Assembly (NCBI GenBank): GCA_036504035.1 | Contig: DASXVV010000006.1 | Span: 1 to 64,000 of the forward strand | Direction of reading: 5' to 3' | Length of the DNA stretch: 64,000 nucleotides | From: Candidatus Deferrimicrobiaceae bacterium | Lineage (GTDB): Bacteria > Desulfobacterota > Deferrimicrobia > Deferrimicrobiales > Deferrimicrobiaceae | Shown: in pieces, positions 17,733 to 26,094 of the stretch | How the letters are laid out: the number at the start of each line of letters is the position of its first letter | Position numbering within the stretch: the stretch's first letter is position 1 | Program-made: the position numbers and the translations under genes | The notes under the pieces: generated by a model | Told to the model about the DNA's origin: nothing | Seen by the model: the letters and a program-made list of their open reading frames with translations, nothing else | Databases searched by the model: none

Positions 17733-17760
17733 TTGACATCTATCATACATCCGTTAGACT
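17733..17760 (+). promoter_or_regulatory. sigma-70 promoter for the lemA-M48 operon
   Basis: Perfect -35 TTGACA (17733-17738), 16-base spacer, -10 TAGACT (17755-17760). It lies 40 bases before the lemA start in the divergent gap with the U32 gene. A second possible -10 (TATCAT, 17741-17746) is too close to the -35 to be used with it. Confidence 0.6.
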
Positions 17761-17799
17761 GGCGGGTGAAACAGCGATTCCCCGAACGGAGGACGTAGC

Positions 17800-18348
17800 G
17801 TGTACTGGATGCCGTTGGTGCTGCTGGTCGTGTTCGTGCTCTGGTTCGCCGTCACCTATAATCGCCTCGTCTCCCTCCGCAATATCTTCAACAACGCCTG
17901 GCACCAGATCGACGTCCAGCTCAAGCGGCGCTACGACCTCATCCCCAACCTGGTCGAGGCGGTCCGCGGCTACCTGACCCACGAGCGGGAAACGCTCGAA
18001 CGGGTTATCGCGGCGCGCGGTGCGGCCGTCAACGCGCAGGGGGCGGCGGCGCAGGCCAAGGCCGAAAACGTGCTGACCGAGTCGCTCAAGAGCCTCTTCG
18101 CAGTCGTCGAGGGCTACCCGGACCTCAAGGCCAACCAGAACGTCATGGCATTGCAGGAAGAGCTGACCGCCACCGAGAACAAGATTTCCTTCGCGCGGCA
18201 GTTCTACAACGACTCGGTCATGGGGTACAACACCGCCATCCAGTCGATCCCCGCCAACGTCATCGCTTCGCTGTTCAACTTCGCTCCGGCCGAATACTTC
18301 CAGGCCGACGAGGCCGACCGGTCCGTCCCCAAGGTCGATCTCCGGTAG
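17800..18348 (+). CDS. lemA: LemA family membrane protein
   Basis: 182 residues. GTG 17800 follows GGAGGA (17788-17793). A single N-terminal membrane helix (WMPLVLLVVFVLWFAVTY) precedes the LemA helical domain with the family motif NIFNNAWHQIDVQLKRRYDLIPNLVE and the C-terminal RQFYNDSVMGYNTAIQSIPAN. LemA proteins commonly sit next to a membrane metalloprotease or a TPM-domain protein, as here. Molecular role is not settled for the family. Followed after 15 bases by the M48 protease gene. Confidence 0.92.
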   Translation: MYWMPLVLLVVFVLWFAVTYNRLVSLRNIFNNAWHQIDVQLKRRYDLIPNLVEAVRGYLTHERETLERVIAARGAAVNAQGAAAQAKAENVLTESLKSLFAVVEGYPDLKANQNVMALQEELTATENKISFARQFYNDSVMGYNTAIQSIPANVIASLFNFAPAEYFQADEADRSVPKVDLR

Positions 18349-18363
18349 TCCGGAGCCGCCCCC

Positions 18364-19494
18364 ATGCCCACGACGGAGCACACCTGCCCGAAATGCGGCG
18401 CGCCCAATCCGGCCGAGGCCGGCTGGTGCTACCTCTGCCAGGCGCGCTTTGACGGCGACCTCTCAGGCGACGCGCCCCCCCCGGCGCGCGAGGGGCAGCC
18501 CATCGAAGGATTGACCGACGCTGCCGAACCGCCGGCCGCCGTCCCGGTCTCCGAGTCCGCGTCGAAGCCGCCGTTCCGGATCGACCGCCCGATTTCATTC
18601 TACGAGGCCGCCTCCGAGAACGTGCTGCGATCGCAGTTCCTGTTCCTCGTTCTGTTCGGCCTCTTCTTCATCCTGGGGGGGGTGATCGGCCAGGCGTACG
18701 GCCGCTGGCAGGACGGCCTCGCCGTGGCGATGGTCGTCTACGTCATCCTCGCCGCGGTCGCCTGGTTCAACGGGTCGTCGATCGTCCTGTCGCTCCACGA
18801 CGCCCATCCCGCCGATCCGGTCAACGACCGGCAGCTCATCAACGTCGTCGAGGAGATGGCGATCGCCGCGGGGCTTCCGCCCCCCAAGGTCTTCGTGATG
18901 GAAACGCTCGGGATGAACGCCTTCGCCGCGGGGCGCAAGCCCGAGGAAGCGGTCGTCGCCGTGACGCGCGGGCTGATCGAGAAGGTCGATCGGGCGGAAC
19001 TGCAGGCCGTCGTCGCCCACGAGCTGGCGCACATCAAGGGGCGCGACACCCTTTACGGCATCTGCGCCGCCGTGCTGGTCGGCGCGGTTGCCCTGCTCTC
19101 CGACATGTTCCTGCGCGGCACCTGGTTTTCCGGCCGCCGCCGCGGCAGCGACGGGAGCCGCGGCAACCCGGTCTTCCTGCTGCTCGGCATCGCCCTGGCG
19201 CTGCTGGCGCCCCTGGCTGCGAAGATCCTCCAGATGAGCATCTCCCGCCAGCGCGAATACCATGCCGACGCCGGGGCCGCCGAATTCACGCGCAATCCGC
19301 TCGCGCTCGCGTCGGCGCTCGAAAAGATCGCCGACGGCGGCGCGCACGTGCCCGGCGAGAACCGCGGCACCCAGCACCTGTTCATCGTCAACCCGCTCCA
19401 GGCGTTCACCGATACCTCGTCCGCGCTCATGTCCACCCACCCGCCGACCGTCGAGCGCATCCGGCGGCTGCGGGCGATGGCCGGTGCTGGGTAA
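18364..19494 (+). CDS. M48 family membrane metalloprotease (HtpX-like) with N-terminal zinc ribbon
   Basis: 376 residues. The N-terminus carries a zinc ribbon (Cys8, Cys11, Cys22, Cys25), unusual for plain HtpX. Two hydrophobic segments follow (FLFLVLFGLFFILGG, then VYVILAAVAWF). The catalytic HEXXH is HELAH at 219-223 and the downstream REYHADAGAAEF provides the third zinc ligand. A further membrane segment pair (NPVFLLLGIALALLAPLAAKIL) lies between. Role by family: zinc-dependent proteolysis of membrane proteins at the cytoplasmic face. Pairs with lemA in one operon behind a strong promoter. Confidence 0.9.
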   Translation: MPTTEHTCPKCGAPNPAEAGWCYLCQARFDGDLSGDAPPPAREGQPIEGLTDAAEPPAAVPVSESASKPPFRIDRPISFYEAASENVLRSQFLFLVLFGLFFILGGVIGQAYGRWQDGLAVAMVVYVILAAVAWFNGSSIVLSLHDAHPADPVNDRQLINVVEEMAIAAGLPPPKVFVMETLGMNAFAAGRKPEEAVVAVTRGLIEKVDRAELQAVVAHELAHIKGRDTLYGICAAVLVGAVALLSDMFLRGTWFSGRRRGSDGSRGNPVFLLLGIALALLAPLAAKILQMSISRQREYHADAGAAEFTRNPLALASALEKIADGGAHVPGENRGTQHLFIVNPLQAFTDTSSALMSTHPPTVERIRRLRAMAGAG

Positions 19495-19580
19495 AGGGGG
19501 CTCGACGCAGGTTTCGTGTTAAACTGGGCTCGCGCAGCAAGGACGGCGCTTTCAATTTCCGCATACGGAGGTCTTAAACG

Positions 19581-20060
19581 ATGAAATTCACGGAAGACGC
19601 GCTCAAGTTCCTCAACCTGGGAATCGAGTCCGAGCTGGCCGCCTATGTCTTCTACAAGAAGGCCCTCAAGCTCATCACCGACCCGGCGCTCAAGGAGACC
19701 GTCGAGAAGCTGGCCGCCGACGAGAAGGGGCACTTCCTCTCGCTCGAAGACGAATACGACGAGAACGTCCGGTCCGAGTGCTGGGCGCCCTACCGCGACA
19801 TCATGGAGAAGCCCGGCCTGCCCGAGATCGACGAGATGCTCCAGGAAACCCATGTCTATCTGCTCGACCGGGTGAAGTCGATGAAAACCCGGAAAGAGTT
19901 CCTGGACATCGCGCTCATGCTGGAAAAAGAGGCACTGAAGCTGTTCACCGACGCGGCAGCCACCGTCACGAACCCCGAGTTCAAGAAGGTGTTCGAACAT
20001 CTCGCGTCTTTCGAGCAGGGGCATGTCCAGATCATCGAGCGGGAACTCGCGAACCTCTAG
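19581..20060 (+). CDS. ferritin-like / rubrerythrin-type diiron protein
   Basis: 159 residues, all-helical. Two ExxH iron motifs are visible (Glu48/His51 in DEKGH and Glu145/His148 in FEQGH) together with Glu18 and Glu115/Glu117, giving the four-helix diiron site of ferritin-like proteins. No C-terminal rubredoxin CxxC domain is present, so it is a ferritin-like protein rather than a full rubrerythrin. Likely role: peroxide reduction or iron handling in an anaerobe. ATG 19581 follows GGAGG at about 19568-19572. A strong terminator follows at 20116-20150. Confidence 0.87.
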   Translation: MKFTEDALKFLNLGIESELAAYVFYKKALKLITDPALKETVEKLAADEKGHFLSLEDEYDENVRSECWAPYRDIMEKPGLPEIDEMLQETHVYLLDRVKSMKTRKEFLDIALMLEKEALKLFTDAAATVTNPEFKKVFEHLASFEQGHVQIIERELANL

Positions 20061-20115
20061 GCCCGCCGATCGGAATCAAAGGCCCGCCGATATTTCGCCG
20101 GGCCGCCAACGAACA

Positions 20116-20150
20116 CGGGGAGGACCGCCGCAAGGCGACCTCCCCGTTTT
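20116..20150 (+). terminator. rho-independent terminator after the ferritin-like gene
   Basis: Outer stem CGGGGAGG (20116-20123) with CCTCCCCG (20139-20146), inner stem CGCC-GCAA-GGCG (20126-20137), followed by TTTT at 20147-20150. It lies in the 122-base gap between convergent genes. Confidence 0.82.
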
Positions 20151-20182
20151 GCGTCCGAAAACCTCTGCCCGGCACGCGCCGG

Positions 20183-20566
20183 TCAGCGCGGATCACGCTC
20201 CTTGCGGGCGCGGCGCTCGGCCTGGAGCCGGTCGAATTTCGCCTGCTGGTCGGGCCGTAGCAGCGCCCGCACCCGGGTCCGGGACCGGTCGATCGCCCCC
20301 TCGACCTGCTGCTGGAGCGGTTTCCGGATCTCGAGAATCTCCTTGTGCGTCTCGGCGACGATCGCGCGCACCATTTCGCGCTGGGCCGCGTCGAGGTCCA
20401 ACGAGCGGGTCAGCCGCCGGACGATCACGTCACCCGTCTCGTGCCCCCGGCCCGCAAGAAACGCCTCGAACCCGTGCCGCTCCGCATGATACACGGCGAA
20501 GCCGCCGGCCGCCGCGCCGAGCAGGAATACCATCAAAACCCCGAGAATTGCCTTGAACCGTTTCAT
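20183..20566 (-). CDS. membrane-anchored periplasmic metal sensor, CnrX/Spy/ZraP-like
   Basis: 127 residues: an N-terminal membrane anchor (FKAILGVLMVFLLGAAAGGFAV) then a helical hairpin domain of the Spy/CpxP/heavy-metal-resistance type (LTRSLDLDAAQREMVRAIV ... RVRALLRPDQQAKFDRLQAE). His27 and His31 form an HxxxH right after the anchor, the same arrangement as the first two metal ligands of CnrX; His42 and His74 are further candidate ligands. Genes upstream encode a one-helix protein and an ECF sigma factor, the same trio as cnrYXH. Predicted role: sense metal or envelope stress and control release of the sigma factor. Exact ligand unknown. Confidence 0.78.
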   Translation of the reverse strand: MKRFKAILGVLMVFLLGAAAGGFAVYHAERHGFEAFLAGRGHETGDVIVRRLTRSLDLDAAQREMVRAIVAETHKEILEIRKPLQQQVEGAIDRSRTRVRALLRPDQQAKFDRLQAERRARKERDPR

Positions 20567-20570
20567 GCCG

Positions 20571-20885
20571 TCACTCTCCCGTCAACGAATCGACCAGCGC
20601 AACCTGCTCGGGCCCGGAGAAGAGCAGGGCCGGATCGCCCATGCGGAATGGATCGTGATAAATGGTCCAGCCCCCCAGCAGCAGGGTGATCGCCAGGAAC
20701 AGGGGCATCAGCCGCCAGCCCCAGGCGTACCAAGGCTCGCGGCCGACGCTCCGCTCGCGGATCCGGGCCAGAAGCCGGGTTTCGAAGTTGCGCTCGACCA
20801 CGGCCGTATCGACCGGCGCTTCCCGCGCCAAGGCAAAAAGCCGGTCAAGCCGCGCATCCGTACAAACGTTCCGGTCATCCTTCAT
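20571..20885 (-). CDS. putative single-pass anti-sigma factor (CnrY-like position)
   Basis: 104 residues with an N-terminal ~52-residue charged cytoplasmic region, one membrane helix (WRLMPLFLAITLLLGGWTIY, about 57-76) and a short periplasmic tail. No zinc-binding HxxxCxxC anti-sigma motif is seen. Assignment rests on size, topology and location: its start overlaps the end of the ECF sigma gene by 11 bases and it precedes the CnrX-like sensor by 4 bases. Small one-helix proteins in this position (CnrY, many anti-ECF factors) hold the sigma factor at the membrane. Sequence similarity to CnrY was not established. Confidence 0.65.
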   Translation of the reverse strand: MKDDRNVCTDARLDRLFALAREAPVDTAVVERNFETRLLARIRERSVGREPWYAWGWRLMPLFLAITLLLGGWTIYHDPFRMGDPALLFSGPEQVALVDSLTGE

Positions 20886-21456
20886 CTTGCCCTCCGAGAA
20901 TCCTCTTCAATGCCTTCCGAGCCCGGAAGGCGCGCACCTTGACGCCCGTCTCGCTCCAGCCGGTCAGTGCGGCCACCTCCCGGATCGTCCGGTCCTCCAG
21001 CTCGAACAGCGTGATCACCAGCCGCTGATCGGGCTTGAGCTGCGCCATCGCGCCTTCGAGGATCAGCCGGGCCTGTTCCGCCGGACGGTCGGTCTCGGTG
21101 GACGGATCGACCGGGGGAAACGGCATCGCGTCGAGGGAGATGTTGCCCTCTTCCCGCCGCCGCTTCCGCAGGAAGTCGTAGCAGGCGTGGACCGCGATAC
21201 GGGAGAGCCAGTGGCCGAATGGCGCATCGCCCCGATAGGACGCCAGCGACTCGAAGGCCCGGATGAAGATCTCCTGGCCGAGGTCGTCGAGCTCGGCGTT
21301 GTTGCGCGCGAACCGCCAGGCGATACGGAGCACGTCGCGCCGGTGACGGACCACCAGCTCCGTGAATGCCCCTTCATCGCCCGCCTGGGCCGAACGGACG
21401 ATCGCAGTTTCGGATGGCTCTTCCATCCTTTCCATTATATGGGCGACTTCGGCCAT
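20875..21456 (-). CDS. ECF-type RNA polymerase sigma factor
   Basis: About 193 residues. Sigma-2 region: AFTELVVRHRRDVLRIAWRF and the DDLGQEIFIRAFESL segment; sigma-4 region: LKPDQRLVITLFELEDRT then a helix-turn-helix EVAALTGWSETGVKVRAFRARKAL. No sigma-3, so extracytoplasmic-function group. ATG 21456 is 8 bases after the outer-membrane factor stop; ATGs at 21435 and 21426 are alternatives and none has a clear ribosome site, so coupling to the pump genes is likely. With the two genes downstream it forms a sensor/anti-sigma/sigma set placed at the 3' end of the RND operon. Confidence 0.9.
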   Translation of the reverse strand: MAEVAHIMERMEEPSETAIVRSAQAGDEGAFTELVVRHRRDVLRIAWRFARNNAELDDLGQEIFIRAFESLASYRGDAPFGHWLSRIAVHACYDFLRKRRREEGNISLDAMPFPPVDPSTETDRPAEQARLILEGAMAQLKPDQRLVITLFELEDRTIREVAALTGWSETGVKVRAFRARKALKRILGGQDEG

Positions 21457-21463
21457 CGAAAGG

Positions 21464-22942
21464 TTACGGTGTCCCCGCCGGCGCATCTTTCAGGGAGGAC
21501 GCATTCCACCCGCCCCCCAGCGCCCGGATCAGCTGGACGCTCGCCACCATGCGGCGCCCCTGGATGTCGAGGGCCGTCCGCCGGTTCCCCAGCGCCGTCG
21601 CCTGCGCGATGATGACGTTGAGATAGCTGACCGTCCCCGCCTTGTACTGGTTGATCGCCATCTCGACGGACTGTTCCGCCGACCGGACCGCCAGATCCTG
21701 CGTCTTGGCCTCCGCCTCGAGGATGCGCAGCGCCGAAAGCGCGTCCTCGACCTCCTTGAATGCCGACAGGACGGTCTGGCGATACGCTGCCACCGTGCCG
21801 TCGTAGGCGGCGCGCGCCGATGCGGTCTGCGCCTTCCGCAAATCGCCGTTGAAGACCACCTCGGAGATCGACGGGCCGAGCGACCAGAAGCGGGCGGGCC
21901 AGGTCAGCCATTTGGCCAGGCTGAGCGCCTCGAGCCCCGTCCCGGCGCCCAGACGGACCGTGGGGTAGTAGGCCGCCTCGGCCACGCCGATCTGCGCGTT
22001 GGCGGCCGCCATCCGGCGCTCGTCCCCCGCGATATCCGGACGCCGTTCGAGCAGCGCGGACGGGAGGCCGGCCGGCACGGGCGGCGGCACCGCATCGAGC
22101 GGCGCATCGGCAAGGGAGACGACGGAGGGGGGCTTCCCCACAAGCAGTGCGATCGCATGTTCGAACTGGGCCCGGGCCACCCGCGTGTCGATCACCTGTG
22201 CCTGGATGGTCCTTAGCTGGGTGTCGGCCTGGAGCACCTCGGATTTGGCCGCGACGCCGGCCTCGTATCGATTCTGCGTCAACACGAGCGATTTCCGGTA
22301 CGCCTCGATCGTCTCGTCGAGGATCTTCTTCTGGGCGTCGAGCGCGCGCATCTGGAAATAGTCCTGCGCCAGCTCGGCGCGGGCCGACAGGGTGATCGCC
22401 TCCACATCGGCCCGGCTCGCCTGGACGCCCGCCGTTCCCGACTCGACGGCGCGCCGGATCTTCCCCCAAAGATCGGGTTCCCAAGATGCTGATATCGGCA
22501 GCAGGTAGTCGGTGGTGCGACTGCCCCCCCCCGCGACTTCCCGGGACCGTTGTCCCCCGGTGATCGAGGCGCCCGCCGTCACCGTCGGCATCTCGCCCGA
22601 CCGCGCGATCGTCACCAGCGTTTGCGCCTGCCGATAGCGCGCCTCGGCGGCCGCCACATCCTGGTTGGCGATAACGACCTGCGCCTCGAGCGCGTTCAGC
22701 CCGGGATCGCCGTAGATTTCCCACCAGGGGCCGCGAAGCACGTTGTCGCCGGGAGAGGCAAGCTTCCATTCGCCGGTATCCTTCCATGCATCCGGCGACT
22801 TGAAGGCAGAAGGCGTCGGCGCCTCGGGCCTCACGTAGTTCGGGCCGACTGTCGCGCACGCGGAAAGCAGCGCCAGCGCACCAGCCATCGCGAGCCGTTG
22901 CCGCCCCTTCGCCGCCCTCCCGCATTTATCCCCTCGAATCAT
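21464..22942 (-). CDS. outer-membrane efflux lipoprotein (TolC/OprM/NodT family)
   Basis: 492 residues. The signal peptide ends ALLSAC (lipobox), followed by the NodT-type ATVGPNYVRPEAPTP. Two repeats of the outer-membrane factor fold are visible, with long helices such as QIGVAEAAYYPTVRLGAGTG and AYRQTVLSAFKEVEDALSALR. Role: the outer-membrane exit duct for the RND pump encoded just upstream. ATG 22942 has AAGGGGGG about 8 bases upstream; ATG 22972 is an alternative that overlaps the permease stop (ATGA) and would lengthen the signal peptide by 10 residues. Confidence 0.9.
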   Translation of the reverse strand: MIRGDKCGRAAKGRQRLAMAGALALLSACATVGPNYVRPEAPTPSAFKSPDAWKDTGEWKLASPGDNVLRGPWWEIYGDPGLNALEAQVVIANQDVAAAEARYRQAQTLVTIARSGEMPTVTAGASITGGQRSREVAGGGSRTTDYLLPISASWEPDLWGKIRRAVESGTAGVQASRADVEAITLSARAELAQDYFQMRALDAQKKILDETIEAYRKSLVLTQNRYEAGVAAKSEVLQADTQLRTIQAQVIDTRVARAQFEHAIALLVGKPPSVVSLADAPLDAVPPPVPAGLPSALLERRPDIAGDERRMAAANAQIGVAEAAYYPTVRLGAGTGLEALSLAKWLTWPARFWSLGPSISEVVFNGDLRKAQTASARAAYDGTVAAYRQTVLSAFKEVEDALSALRILEAEAKTQDLAVRSAEQSVEMAINQYKAGTVSYLNVIIAQATALGNRRTALDIQGRRMVASVQLIRALGGGWNASSLKDAPAGTP

Positions 22943-22968
22943 GGAACGATCCCCCCTTGTTTTCCCGT

Positions 22969-25900
22969 TCATGAAGCGGCCGTCCGCGGTGCTCGCGGCC
23001 GGAACAGCCGCTCGGCGAGCCGGTTCCGCGCGGCCCCGGCCCAGAGCCGGAACCGGTCGAGATACAGGTAGATGACCGGCGTCGTATAAAGCGTGAGCAT
23101 CTGGCTGACCAGCAACCCGCCCACGATCGAGATGCCCAGGGGCCGCCGCATCTCCGAGCCGACGCCCATCCCGAACGCCAGCGGCAACGCGCCCAGGAGC
23201 GCCGCCATCGTCGTCATCATGATCGGACGGAAACGGAGCAGGCACGCCTCGTGGATCGCTTCCCGCGGCCCCTTTCCCTCCCTGCGTTCCGCCTCGAGGG
23301 CAAAATCGATCATCATGATCGCGTTTTTTTTCACGATGCCGATCAGCAGGATGACACCGATCAACGCCATCACGCTGAAATCGATCCCGCAGATCAGAAG
23401 TGCGAACACAGCGCCGACGCCTGCCGACGGAAGCGTCGACAGGATCGTCAACGGGTGAACGTAGCTCTCGTAGAGCACCCCAAGGACGATGTAGACCGTG
23501 ACCAGCGCGGCCAGGATGAGGTACGGCTCGTTCGCAAGCGACGCCTGGAATGCCTGTGCCGTCCCCGAGAAGCTGCCGCGGATGCCTGATGGAAGCCCCA
23601 TCCGGTGAGTCGTGTCCTCGATCGCGTTGACCGCGTCGCCGAGCGCCGTTCCCACCGGGAGATTGAACGAGATCGTCACCGCCGGGAACTGCCCCTGGTG
23701 GTTCACCGAGAGCGAAGTGGCGGTCGGCCCATAGCGCGCGAACGCGGCGAGCGGCACCGGCGTCCCGCTCGCGGCGCGGACCCGGAAGTCGTGAAGCACG
23801 TCGGGCCGCTGCCAATAGCTCGGCGCGGCTTCCATCACGACGTGATACTGGTTGAGCGGGGTGTAGTTGATCGACACCTGCCGCTGCCCGAAGGCATCGT
23901 AAAGCGCCTCGTCGATCTGCTGCGGGGAAACGCCCAGCCGGGACGCGGTGTCGCGGTCGATGGCGATCGTGGCCTGCAGCCCCTTGACCTGAAGGTCGCT
24001 GCTGACGTCGGCCAGCTCGGGAAGCTGCCGCAGCGCGGCCTCGACCCGCGGCGCCCACGCGGAGAGCGCCTTGAGGTCGTCTCCCTGGAGGGTGTACTGG
24101 TACTGCCCGCCTCCGAACCGGCCCCCGATCCGGAGGTCCTGCACCGACTGGAGCAGCGTCTGCGCGCCCGGGATGTGCGACAGCTTCTTCCGGAGGCGGG
24201 CGATCACCTCGTCGGCCGTGGCCGTGCGCTCGTCGGACGACTTCAGGCTGACGAACATGCGGGCGCTGTTCGCGGCGTTGCCGCCGGAACCGCCGGTGAA
24301 CCCGGTGACGGTGTCGACGGCGTTGTCTTTCCCGATGATGCCGACCACGGCGGTCAGCTTCTGTTTCATCGCCTGGAACGAGATGTCCTGCGCCGCCAGG
24401 ATGGTTCCCGTCAGCCGGCCGGTATCCTGTTGCGGGAAGAATCCCTTCGGGATCGCCCGGAACAGGAAGACATTGGTGGCGACCGCGCCCGCGACGAGCA
24501 GCATGGTGAAGCGGGGGTGTCGGAGCGCCCAGGAGAGCGTCGTGTCGTATGCCGCGCGCGTCCGGTCGAACAGCCGCTCGCTGAACCGGTAGATCCGGCC
24601 GTGGCGCACGGCATCGTCCTTCCGGAGCACCAGGGCGCACATCATGGGCGTCGTCGTCAGCGAGACGGCGAGAGACATGCCGATCGCCATGGATAGCGTC
24701 ACCGCGAATTCGCGGAACAGCCGCCCCACCATCCCCCCCATCAGCAGGATGGGGGTGAACACCGCCACCAGCGACAGACTCATGGACAAGACGGTGAAGG
24801 AGACCTGCTTCGCCCCCTCAAACGCCGCCTGCCGCGGCGCCATCCCTCCCTCGATATGGCGGGTGACGTTTTCGAGGACGACGATGGCATCGTCCACGAC
24901 GAAGCCGGTTGCGACCGTGAGCGCCATCAGCGACAGGTTGTCGAGGTTGTATCCGCAAAGATGCATCAACGCGAACGTCCCGATCAGCGACACCGCGACC
25001 GCGACCGCGGGAATGACGGTCGAGCGAAGGTTGCGCAGGAAGGCGAACACGACCAGGATCACGAGGACGAACGAAATGATGAGCGACCGCTCGACGTCCC
25101 GGAGCGAGCTCCGGATCGTCGGCGTCCGGTCCATGACCACGTCAAGCTTCACGGTCCCGGGAAGCGACGCTTCGAGCCGGGGCAACTCGGCGCGGACCCG
25201 GTCGACCGTCTCAATGATGTTCGCGCCCGGCGCCCGGAACAGGATCACCAGGACGGCCGGCTTCCCGTTGGCGAGCCCCGCCGACCGCAGATCCTCGACC
25301 GAGTCCTGGACGTCGGCCACGTCCTTGAGCTGGATGGCCCGCCCGCCCCGGTAAGAGACGATCAGCGGAAGATACTCGTCGGCGGTCCGGATCTGGTCGT
25401 TGGCCTGGATCTCCCAGCTCCGGGCGCCGTCGGAGAGCTGCCCCTTCGGCGTGTTCGCGTTGGCGGCCGCGATCGCCCGCCGGACGTCGGACAGGCCGAG
25501 GCCGTAATGGTCGAGCGCAGGGGGGTTGAGATCGACGCGCACGGCCGGCAGCGAGCTTCCGCCCACGATTACCTGCCCGACGCCCTCGAGCTGCGAAAGC
25601 TTCTGGGCGAGGATGGTGGATGCCGCATCGTACATTTTAGAGGTGCTCACATTGGGAGAGGTGAGCGAGAGGATCATGACGGGTGCGTCGGCCGGATTTA
25701 CCTTCCGGTAGTTCGGGTTGGCGGGGAGGTTGGCCGGCAGGTAGCCGCGGGCCGCGTTGATCGCGGCCTGGACGTCTCGGGCGGCGCCGTTGATGTTCCG
25801 GTCGAGGTCGAACTGCATCGTGATGTTCGTCGACCCGCGGTTGCTCGCAGACGTCATCTCGGTCACGCCGGCGATCCGGGAGAACTGCCGCTCGAGCGGG

Positions 25901-26094
25901 GCGGCCACCGACGTCGCCATCGTCTCGGGGTCCGCGCCGGGTAGCGAGGCGGAGACCGAGATCGTCGGATAGTCGACGGGCGGCAGCGCCGCGACGGGGA
26001 GCAGCCGGAAGGCGATCGCCCCGGCGAGCACCACGCCGATCGTGAGCAGCGTCGTCCCGACCGGACGCCGTATGAATACCGAGGAGATGCTCAT
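22969..26094 (-). CDS. RND multidrug efflux permease, MdtC-like
   Basis: 1041 residues with 12 expected membrane helices and two large periplasmic loops. Start [23 protein letters not shown] is typical of MdtB/MdtC. The proton-relay segment [20 protein letters not shown] is present with both aspartates, and [21 protein letters not shown] matches the HAE family. Role: proton-driven export of drugs or other amphiphiles, with its partner permease in a mixed trimer in MdtABC. Its ATG overlaps the upstream permease stop (ATGA). Substrates cannot be read from sequence. Confidence 0.9.
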   Translation of the reverse strand: MSISSVFIRRPVGTTLLTIGVVLAGAIAFRLLPVAALPPVDYPTISVSASLPGADPETMATSVAAPLERQFSRIAGVTEMTSASNRGSTNITMQFDLDRNINGAARDVQAAINAARGYLPANLPANPNYRKVNPADAPVMILSLTSPNVSTSKMYDAASTILAQKLSQLEGVGQVIVGGSSLPAVRVDLNPPALDHYGLGLSDVRRAIAAANANTPKGQLSDGARSWEIQANDQIRTADEYLPLIVSYRGGRAIQLKDVADVQDSVEDLRSAGLANGKPAVLVILFRAPGANIIETVDRVRAELPRLEASLPGTVKLDVVMDRTPTIRSSLRDVERSLIISFVLVILVVFAFLRNLRSTVIPAVAVAVSLIGTFALMHLCGYNLDNLSLMALTVATGFVVDDAIVVLENVTRHIEGGMAPRQAAFEGAKQVSFTVLSMSLSLVAVFTPILLMGGMVGRLFREFAVTLSMAIGMSLAVSLTTTPMMCALVLRKDDAVRHGRIYRFSERLFDRTRAAYDTTLSWALRHPRFTMLLVAGAVATNVFLFRAIPKGFFPQQDTGRLTGTILAAQDISFQAMKQKLTAVVGIIGKDNAVDTVTGFTGGSGGNAANSARMFVSLKSSDERTATADEVIARLRKKLSHIPGAQTLLQSVQDLRIGGRFGGGQYQYTLQGDDLKALSAWAPRVEAALRQLPELADVSSDLQVKGLQATIAIDRDTASRLGVSPQQIDEALYDAFGQRQVSINYTPLNQYHVVMEAAPSYWQRPDVLHDFRVRAASGTPVPLAAFARYGPTATSLSVNHQGQFPAVTISFNLPVGTALGDAVNAIEDTTHRMGLPSGIRGSFSGTAQAFQASLANEPYLILAALVTVYIVLGVLYESYVHPLTILSTLPSAGVGAVFALLICGIDFSVMALIGVILLIGIVKKNAIMMIDFALEAERREGKGPREAIHEACLLRFRPIMMTTMAALLGALPLAFGMGVGSEMRRPLGISIVGGLLVSQMLTLYTTPVIYLYLDRFRLWAGAARNRLAERLFRPRAPRTAAS

